From assembly GCA_017526725.1 (NCBI GenBank), contig JAFXRA010000035.1:1-11003 (forward strand): a stretch of 11,003 bases of DNA, given 5' to 3'. The stretch's first letter is position 1. The number at the start of each line of letters is the position of its first letter. The translations under genes were made by a program, and so were the position numbers. Below the pieces are notes generated by a model, which saw only the letters and a list, made by a program, of their open reading frames with translations, was not told the DNA's origin and made no database searches. The stretch is from Candidatus Rifleibacteriota bacterium. GTDB lineage: Bacteria > Riflebacteria > Ozemobacteria > Ozemobacterales > Ozemobacteraceae. This document shows positions 5,963 through 11,003 of this stretch, in pieces.

Positions 5963-7360
5963 ATGAATAAAATCAGATACATTAGTATAGTTATTTTAAT
6001 GCTGATTGCTATGCCAAGTCTGGCTCATAAAGAGCAAAAACCTTTTGTAGATATGCTAGCTGCCCAGGAAAAAGAATTATGTATAGCAACATCAGTCACT
6101 GATTCCAGCAAAATAATAAGCAATCCAGGGAATTGTCCCATAGAATTTTTAAGAAGAATCGGTCGTGCCATTGCCAAAAACTGGCCAAAAGATAAAACTA
6201 TCATAAAAACTGGCGCCCTGATGTTCAATGAATTAATCGGACGGCCTGATTGTGTTAGATTTATTAATGAAGACGAACTTTCAGAAAAACAGATAGCTTC
6301 TTTAAACAATTTAGTTGATGGACATTCTGAAAAGTTTAACAATATTATGTCTGAGTTTAATTCAGCACCTGAAGCTATTACTTTTAAAATGGTAATAAAT
6401 ACTGCTGAAATCCAAAGGAATTTAAATGAGTTAATAAATAAAACCAGTGATAAAATACCGGTAATTCCTGATAAGGAAAAAGAAAAAATAAAAGAAAATG
6501 TCCTTCCCATAATAGAATCTTTTAGTGACGCTTACAGTCTGTTTTCTATTTCAGAAAAAGGTGTCTTTGGAAGATTTAATGCCGAATCAGAAAAAGGAAA
6601 TCTTAATCAATTCTTATCAACAAACAATTTTACCATTCAGGATATCATAGACGAAGAGCCTATGATTCTTCTTGCTCAAACCCATAGTGTACATGAACCT
6701 GATATGGTAATGAAAAAGCTTGAAACCATTCCTAATACAAAGGTTATTAAACAAATAATAGCTTCTGCTGGTCTTGATTTCGAAAAAGATTTAATTGCCA
6801 ATTATGCTACTGAAAGTATTTTATATGTCAATCTGACACCAACTGGTGAAAAAATGCTTCCAGACGTCAGATGGATTGCCAAAATACCAAGTGGGCAAAA
6901 ACTAATTGCAATACTTCCAAAACTGCAAAATCTATGCATGCAGGCAGGTGTATTTGTTACAGCAATTGACTCTATAAAAGATATTGGTATTGTTAGACTG
7001 AACCATTTCATACTAGGCGAATATGGAGTATTCGCTTCTGTAATTGGTGATTATTGTGTTTTAACATCAACTCAAGAAGGTGCTGAAAAAGCTATAAATC
7101 ATCTAAAAGAGCCTTCTAAAAAAGAAAATTTTGAATTCTTAAAAGATTACAATCTTTTTTTCAGACTAAGAACTTCTGATTTGAATATACAACTTCAGCA
7201 GTTTTTACAGTCACCGCTATTACGCAATAAAGGAATACCTCCCATCACAAATTTAACATTCTTGAATGACATGAATGACGTAATTGTAAAAAGCAGCATG
7301 ACAAACAAAAATGTTAAAATCAGTCTGGATATTCCTTTTATAAAGAAAAACAACAATTAA
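5963..7360 (+). CDS. Exported protein, possibly DUF3352-like (function unknown)
   Basis: This is a 465-residue protein with a clear Sec signal peptide: MNKIRY, a hydrophobic run, and a cut after PSLA at residue 21. It has no lipobox, so a soluble periplasmic or secreted form is likely. Residues about 25-195 are mostly helical and carry three cysteines (40, 58, 97). From about residue 200 the chain reads as alternating beta-strands and helices. A segment like AGLDFEKDLIANYATESILYV (269-289) is followed by WIAKIPSGQKLIAILPKL and later by GVFASVIGDYCVLTST. This order of an acidic 'Asp-x-x-x-Asp-Leu' helix, strand, and 'gdY-lvls' strand resembles the DUF3352 type of secreted bacterial proteins, but I recognise it by style only. 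GGAG (5948-5951) and ATG at 5963 fix the start. It is the first gene after a good promoter and lies 84 bases before the PhnD-like gene with no terminator between, so co-transcription is likely. Confidence 0.75.
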   Translation: MNKIRYISIVILMLIAMPSLAHKEQKPFVDMLAAQEKELCIATSVTDSSKIISNPGNCPIEFLRRIGRAIAKNWPKDKTIIKTGALMFNELIGRPDCVRFINEDELSEKQIASLNNLVDGHSEKFNNIMSEFNSAPEAITFKMVINTAEIQRNLNELINKTSDKIPVIPDKEKEKIKENVLPIIESFSDAYSLFSISEKGVFGRFNAESEKGNLNQFLSTNNFTIQDIIDEEPMILLAQTHSVHEPDMVMKKLETIPNTKVIKQIIASAGLDFEKDLIANYATESILYVNLTPTGEKMLPDVRWIAKIPSGQKLIAILPKLQNLCMQAGVFVTAIDSIKDIGIVRLNHFILGEYGVFASVIGDYCVLTSTQEGAEKAINHLKEPSKKENFEFLKDYNLFFRLRTSDLNIQLQQFLQSPLLRNKGIPPITNLTFLNDMNDVIVKSSMTNKNVKISLDIPFIKKNNN

Positions 7361-7444
7361 AACAAAAAGATATAAATAAAGTAGATAAAAAGATAGCATT
7401 TATGGTATAAATTTAAATTAGTTCTATTTTGGAGATATTTTGTA

Positions 7445-8404
7445 ATGGGGAAAAAATTAATAGTAATAATGCTTTTATCATTGCTGACAGTTTCGTTTAT
7501 CGGCTGCTGCAAAAAGAATACTGATCCAAATGAAAAGAAAGGGAGCATACAACCGTCTGCAAATACCTCAAATACAGACAGTGGCTCTTCTAGTTCATCT
7601 CCATACAAGGATCAAGTCCTTCGTTTAGGAAGAATTCCTTATAACAATTCTTCTCAGATGGTAATTCAGCACGAAGCATTTTTAAAATATCTCGCCGAAA
7701 AAATAGGCGTAAAAGCTGTTAGACTTCAGACTGCACCAGATTATTCAAGTATTTTGAAAAAGCTTGTTGCAGGTGAAATCGATATCGCATGGATGGCTTC
7801 TTTGAGCGCTGTTGAAGCAAGAAACAATCCAGAAGTTGAAATGCTCTGTAAACCCGTAAGATACGGGACTACCTCATATAGAGGAATTGTTCTTGCCCGT
7901 CAGGACAGTGGAATAAGAACTCTCAGAGATTTAAAGAATAAAAAATTTGCCTGGGTAGACAAAGAATCAGCATCAGCTTACTTATTCCCCAAAGCTATGA
8001 TGTTAGAAGCAAATATAGACCCAGACAGAGATTTTGCCGAAGTTGACACTTTAGGCAAACATGACAATGTTGTATACAATGTTCTCTTAGGGAAATATGA
8101 TGCTGGTGCATGCTACGATGACGCTAGAAACACTCTTAAAGACAAGAGTAAAAGAGATGAACTGATAATATTGGCTACAACTCAAGATATTTCTAACGAA
8201 CCCTTGGTATGTAGAAAAAGCCTGCCTCAGGATTTAAGAGAAAGAATCAAATCAGCTCTGCTTAGTTTAAACAACAAAACTCCAGAAGGTAGAGAAATTC
8301 TTAAAGACCTGGCAGACGTTCAAGGGTTTGTCAAAGTAGACCCACGAGATTACGACAGCATTGAAAAGGTTCTTAAAGCATTAGAAAATCACAAAAAGAA
8401 ATAA
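7445..8404 (+). CDS. PhnD-family substrate-binding lipoprotein
   Basis: The 319-residue product starts with a lipoprotein signal (two Lys, a hydrophobic core, then SFIGC). Cys21 should be lipidated, although Phe at -3 is less usual than Leu. Residues 22-53 are a Ser/Thr/Asn-rich linker. Residues 58-315 are a PhnD-type periplasmic binding fold: the opening strand RLGRIPYNN, LVAGEIDIAWM, RGIVLARQDSGI, the ligand-loop region KESASAYLFPKAMM (173-186) and HDNVVYNVLLGKYDAGA (206-222) are characteristic. Family members bind phosphonate, phosphite, methylphosphonate or related small anions for ABC import. Here no permease or ATPase is nearby; a membrane diguanylate cyclase begins 14 bases downstream. 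It is therefore probably a sensory binding protein that presents its ligand state to the cyclase, rather than a transporter part. The ligand cannot be read from the sequence. GGAG at 7431-7434 supports the start. Confidence 0.88.
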   Translation: MGKKLIVIMLLSLLTVSFIGCCKKNTDPNEKKGSIQPSANTSNTDSGSSSSSPYKDQVLRLGRIPYNNSSQMVIQHEAFLKYLAEKIGVKAVRLQTAPDYSSILKKLVAGEIDIAWMASLSAVEARNNPEVEMLCKPVRYGTTSYRGIVLARQDSGIRTLRDLKNKKFAWVDKESASAYLFPKAMMLEANIDPDRDFAEVDTLGKHDNVVYNVLLGKYDAGACYDDARNTLKDKSKRDELIILATTQDISNEPLVCRKSLPQDLRERIKSALLSLNNKTPEGREILKDLADVQGFVKVDPRDYDSIEKVLKALENHKKK

Positions 8405-8418
8405 AAACAGGTTAAATA

Positions 8419-10227
8419 GTGAATAGTTCTGAAGAGAGAAAAATAGGTTTTTCAATAAAATCAAAGTTTATCTTTGGTATTGCACTGCTTGTAATATTCA
8501 TCGTAGCCTTAAACAGCTACAACTCTTCACAGCGCGAATTTAACCTGCTTCAGGAAGGCATGGACCAATCAGGTGAATTATTGTCTTCCACATTAGCTAT
8601 TGCTTGCCAAGGGCCAATAATCAGTCAATCTTATGACGAATTTGTTCCATATACAGAAAGAATAATAGCAGGCGGTCAGGATGTCCTTGAAATATCAGTA
8701 TTAGACTTAGATGGGAAATATCTTGCCCACAAAGTCAAAGGTGATTCTGAAAGCAAATTAGGACAAACCATTCCTAATTCATTAAAAGACAGAATAGATA
8801 AAATCGAAAATACAGAACGCCTTCTTTATGAAAACGGTGAATATGTTGATTATATTTCGCCGATTAAAATAGGAAATTCAAAATTTGGTACCGTAATCCT
8901 AAGATTTGGCTTTGATCGTCTAGAGCACAATAAAGAAACCAGTAGAAATCATATAATTCTGATTGCCTGTATAGGTTTCTTAGCAGGTTTAATTCTTTCC
9001 GTTATTCTTGCAAAAGTTATTACCAAAGGTTTAGATAATCTAATCAGAGGTATCCAGGTTATTGAAAAAGGTGGCGGTTTAAGTCACAGGATTCAAGAAA
9101 CTTCCAACGATGAAATAGGTCAGTTAGCTCATAGTTTTAACTCAATGCTTTCTACATTAGAAGCTAACAATAAAGCTCTTGACAGAAAAATGTTTGAAAT
9201 AGAAACTCTTTTTAAAGCTAGTCAGGCAATGAACTTTCAAAGTGATACCGACAAGCTTATCAGACAGATTCTTGAAATGGCTGGAACAGCCATACAGTCT
9301 GAACGTTGTTCAATTATGCTTCAAACAGGTTCTGGAACAGATGAATTAGAAACTAAAATAGTTTACAGCATGAAAGACAGCCAGACTGTTCAGCCTGAAA
9401 CAACAGTTAAAATAAGAATTGGCGAAGGTGTTGCCGGAACTGTTCTTAAAACAGGTAAAAGCATCATTGTTAATGAAGGCTACAAAGATCCTCTCTTTAA
9501 GAGTTATGAAACTAGTTCAAACTACGAAAAATCTATTAATGCATTAATTTCTGTTCCTCTAAAGATAAAAGACAGAGTAACTGGTGTTATCAACGGTGTA
9601 AATAAAATAAATGGGGAATCATTTAATGATGAAGACCAGAGATTGCTTGAAGCTTTAGCTCAGCAAGCAGCAATGGCAGTAGAACATGCCAGACTTTATG
9701 AATTAGCTATTACTGATGGTCTGACTAAATTGTTCATCCATAGATATTTCCAGGCTCGACTTGAAGAAGAACTTGTCAGAGCAAAACGTTATCATACATG
9801 TTGTTCACTTATTCTTTTTGATATTGACCATTTTAAGAAGTTTAATGATACCTATGGTCATCAGCAGGGTGACATCGTATTGATAGAAGTAGCCAAAATC
9901 ATTAAGCAGACTGTTCGTGAAACAATAGATATTCCTGCTCGTTACGGCGGTGAAGAATTTGCTATTATTCTTCCTGAAACAGACGCAAACGGTGCATTGT
10001 TTGTTGCTGAACGTCTTAGAAAGAATGTTGAAGCATATGATTTCCCAGGTCAGGAAAAAGCTTTGAAAGTTACAATTTCTCTCGGTGTAGCTTCATTCCC
10101 AGATCATGCAAGCATTAAGAGCGTTTTAATAAAGAAATCAGACCTTGCTTTGTATAAATGTAAAGGTATGGGCAGAAACTGCTGTAAGATTTGGGACGAA
10201 ACTTGTACAGAATGCGAAAAAGAATAA
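8419..10227 (+). CDS. Membrane diguanylate cyclase with extracytoplasmic sensor, HAMP, GAF and GGDEF domains
   Basis: This 602-residue sensor makes c-di-GMP from two GTP. In order: a membrane helix (17-33), an extracytoplasmic sensor of about 140 residues (34-176, perhaps Cache-like, with VLDLDGKYLAHK), a second membrane helix (178-200), HAMP (about 199-252), a coiled linker, GAF (262-425, ending with the NKINGESFNDEDQRLLEALA type motif) and GGDEF (430-590). The active loop is RYGGEEF (508-514), and FDIDHFKKFNDTYGH (467-481) carries the metal and guanine contacts, so the enzyme should be active. The inhibitory I-site, normally RxxD five residues before the GG pair, reads ETID (501-504), so Arg is replaced by Glu and classic product inhibition is probably lost. 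The tail has CC-x6-C-x2-C (588-599). The start is GTG at 8419, with a modest AGG 8 bases upstream and no ATG nearby. It follows the PhnD gene by 14 bases. Confidence 0.93.
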   Translation: MNSSEERKIGFSIKSKFIFGIALLVIFIVALNSYNSSQREFNLLQEGMDQSGELLSSTLAIACQGPIISQSYDEFVPYTERIIAGGQDVLEISVLDLDGKYLAHKVKGDSESKLGQTIPNSLKDRIDKIENTERLLYENGEYVDYISPIKIGNSKFGTVILRFGFDRLEHNKETSRNHIILIACIGFLAGLILSVILAKVITKGLDNLIRGIQVIEKGGGLSHRIQETSNDEIGQLAHSFNSMLSTLEANNKALDRKMFEIETLFKASQAMNFQSDTDKLIRQILEMAGTAIQSERCSIMLQTGSGTDELETKIVYSMKDSQTVQPETTVKIRIGEGVAGTVLKTGKSIIVNEGYKDPLFKSYETSSNYEKSINALISVPLKIKDRVTGVINGVNKINGESFNDEDQRLLEALAQQAAMAVEHARLYELAITDGLTKLFIHRYFQARLEEELVRAKRYHTCCSLILFDIDHFKKFNDTYGHQQGDIVLIEVAKIIKQTVRETIDIPARYGGEEFAIILPETDANGALFVAERLRKNVEAYDFPGQEKALKVTISLGVASFPDHASIKSVLIKKSDLALYKCKGMGRNCCKIWDETCTECEKE

Positions 10228-11003
10228 ATGTCCTCTTCTTTCGCTGATTCCCCTATTACATCTTGGATAGGCAATCCATCTGCACCTTTTAATGAATTTG
10301 CTCAGATTCCAGCCGACAGCAATAAGCTAAAAAATATAATAAAGCCGCTGAAAATTGGCAGTGTTCAACTTCCCAACAACTTAGTATTAGCTCCAATGGC
10401 CGGTGTTACAGACGGTTCTTTCAGACAGCTCTGTGCAAGATTAGGAGCTGGCTATTCTATTTCGGAATTGGCAAGCTGCAAAGCGTTGCAGATGAAAAGC
10501 TCTCAAACCATAGAAATGATTAAGTTTGATGGAAACACAGGCCCTTATGCCGTTCAAATATTCGGTTCTGACCCAGACTTAATGGCAGAAGCAGCTACCT
10601 TTGTTGAATCTCTAAAAATCTGCGACATCATAGATATAAATATGGGCTGTCCTGTTTCAAAGGTAGTTAAAACAGGTGCTGGTTCTGCTCTGATGAAAAC
10701 CCCTGAATTAGCAGCAGAAATAATCAAATCCGTATCAAAATCAGTGAAACTGCCAGTAACTTGTAAATACAGAATTGGCTGGACAGAAAATTCCATTAAC
10801 GTTAAAGAGTTTACTCAAGCTGTAATTGAAGCCGGAGTAAAAGCAGTAACTGTTCATGCAAGAACAAGACAGTCGATGTACACCGGTCCAGCTCAATGGC
10901 AGTATTTAGAAGGGATTAAAGACATCTGTGGCTCTATTCCTTTTATAGCAAATGGAGATATATCTTCAGAAGAGCACATAGTCGAACTTTACGAAAGAAC
11001 GGG
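10228..11003 (+). CDS. dusB: tRNA-dihydrouridine synthase, DusB type, 3' end beyond the right edge
   Basis: The reading frame opens at ATG 10228, directly after the cyclase stop (TAAATG), and is still open at the right edge with 258 codons. Dus enzymes are FMN-dependent and use NADPH to reduce chosen uridines in tRNA to dihydrouridine in the cytoplasm. The signature APMAGVTDGSFRQL is the FMN-binding start of the barrel. The motif NMGCPVSKVVKTGAGSALM carries the catalytic Cys and the FMN/tRNA contacts of the DusB group. YRIGWTENS, VHARTRQSMYTGPAQW and ANGDI follow in the family order. The barrel begins near residue 38 (KPLKIGSVQLPNNL). The first 37 residues form a polar Ser/Pro/Asn-containing extension not usual in Dus. 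No in-frame start closer to the barrel is seen, so the extension appears real. No strong ribosome site is visible, so translation is probably coupled to the cyclase gene. Confidence 0.92.
   Translation, partial: MSSSFADSPITSWIGNPSAPFNEFAQIPADSNKLKNIIKPLKIGSVQLPNNLVLAPMAGVTDGSFRQLCARLGAGYSISELASCKALQMKSSQTIEMIKFDGNTGPYAVQIFGSDPDLMAEAATFVESLKICDIIDINMGCPVSKVVKTGAGSALMKTPELAAEIIKSVSKSVKLPVTCKYRIGWTENSINVKEFTQAVIEAGVKAVTVHARTRQSMYTGPAQWQYLEGIKDICGSIPFIANGDISSEEHIVELYERT

Noticed and set aside
6025..6510. Long open frame of 161 codons on the minus strand
   Set aside because: It lies fully antisense to the well-supported exported-protein gene, has no ribosome site or recognisable domain, and its Ser/Leu/Ile-rich composition is what a mirror frame of an AT-rich gene gives.
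7445..8404. Component of a full phosphonate ABC importer
   Set aside because: No ATPase or permease gene lies on either side; the neighbours are an exported protein and a diguanylate cyclase.
10554..10796. Open frame of 80 codons on the minus strand
   Set aside because: It is antisense to the catalytic-motif region of the DusB gene.

Overview
The window is AT-rich, densely coded DNA from a bacterium with a Gram-negative-type envelope. This is inferred from several Sec signal peptides, a lipoprotein signal, a cluster of type IV pilin-like proteins and a transmembrane diguanylate cyclase. The sequence alone does not fix the taxon. Bacteria that combine minor-pilin clusters, secreted TPR proteins and stand-alone PhnD/GGDEF modules, such as uncultured AT-rich lineages of Riflebacteria, Elusimicrobia or Melainabacteria type, would fit, but this is a guess.

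Region 1 (1-1385, minus strand) holds two secreted-protein genes in tandem. The upstream gene encodes a 285-residue exported protein with a Ser/Asn/Ala-rich stalk and a core of nine seven-residue repeats of the form (I/V)-G-x-x-L-x-x. The downstream gene encodes an exported TPR protein that runs off the left edge. Between them a strong hairpin places the Shine-Dalgarno of the TPR gene in its 3' arm.

Region 2 (1512-5485, plus strand) diverges from region 1. It is a tightly overlapping four-gene minor-pilin operon: a very large PilX/GspK-like subunit that lacks Glu5, a small unknown single-pass membrane protein, a PilV/GspI-like pilin and a PilW/GspJ-like pilin. The large subunit probably forms a tip complex with the two Glu5-bearing pilins, on a type IV pilus or a type II secretion pseudopilus whose motor genes lie elsewhere.

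Region 3 (5486-5962) is a 477-base non-coding gap with an unusual composite layout. It has a tandem 15-mer, five consecutive short stem-loops inside imperfect inverted arms, eight tandem copies of a heptamer, and then a good sigma-70-type promoter for the next gene.

Region 4 (5963-11003, plus strand) holds an exported protein resembling the DUF3352 type, a PhnD-family lipoprotein, a HAMP-GAF-GGDEF diguanylate cyclase starting 14 bases later, and a DusB-type tRNA-dihydrouridine synthase. The Dus start codon directly follows the cyclase stop, and the gene runs off the right edge. The PhnD lipoprotein and the cyclase probably form a ligand-sensing pair that feeds into c-di-GMP. Since c-di-GMP often controls type IV pili, a functional link to region 2 is possible but only inferred.
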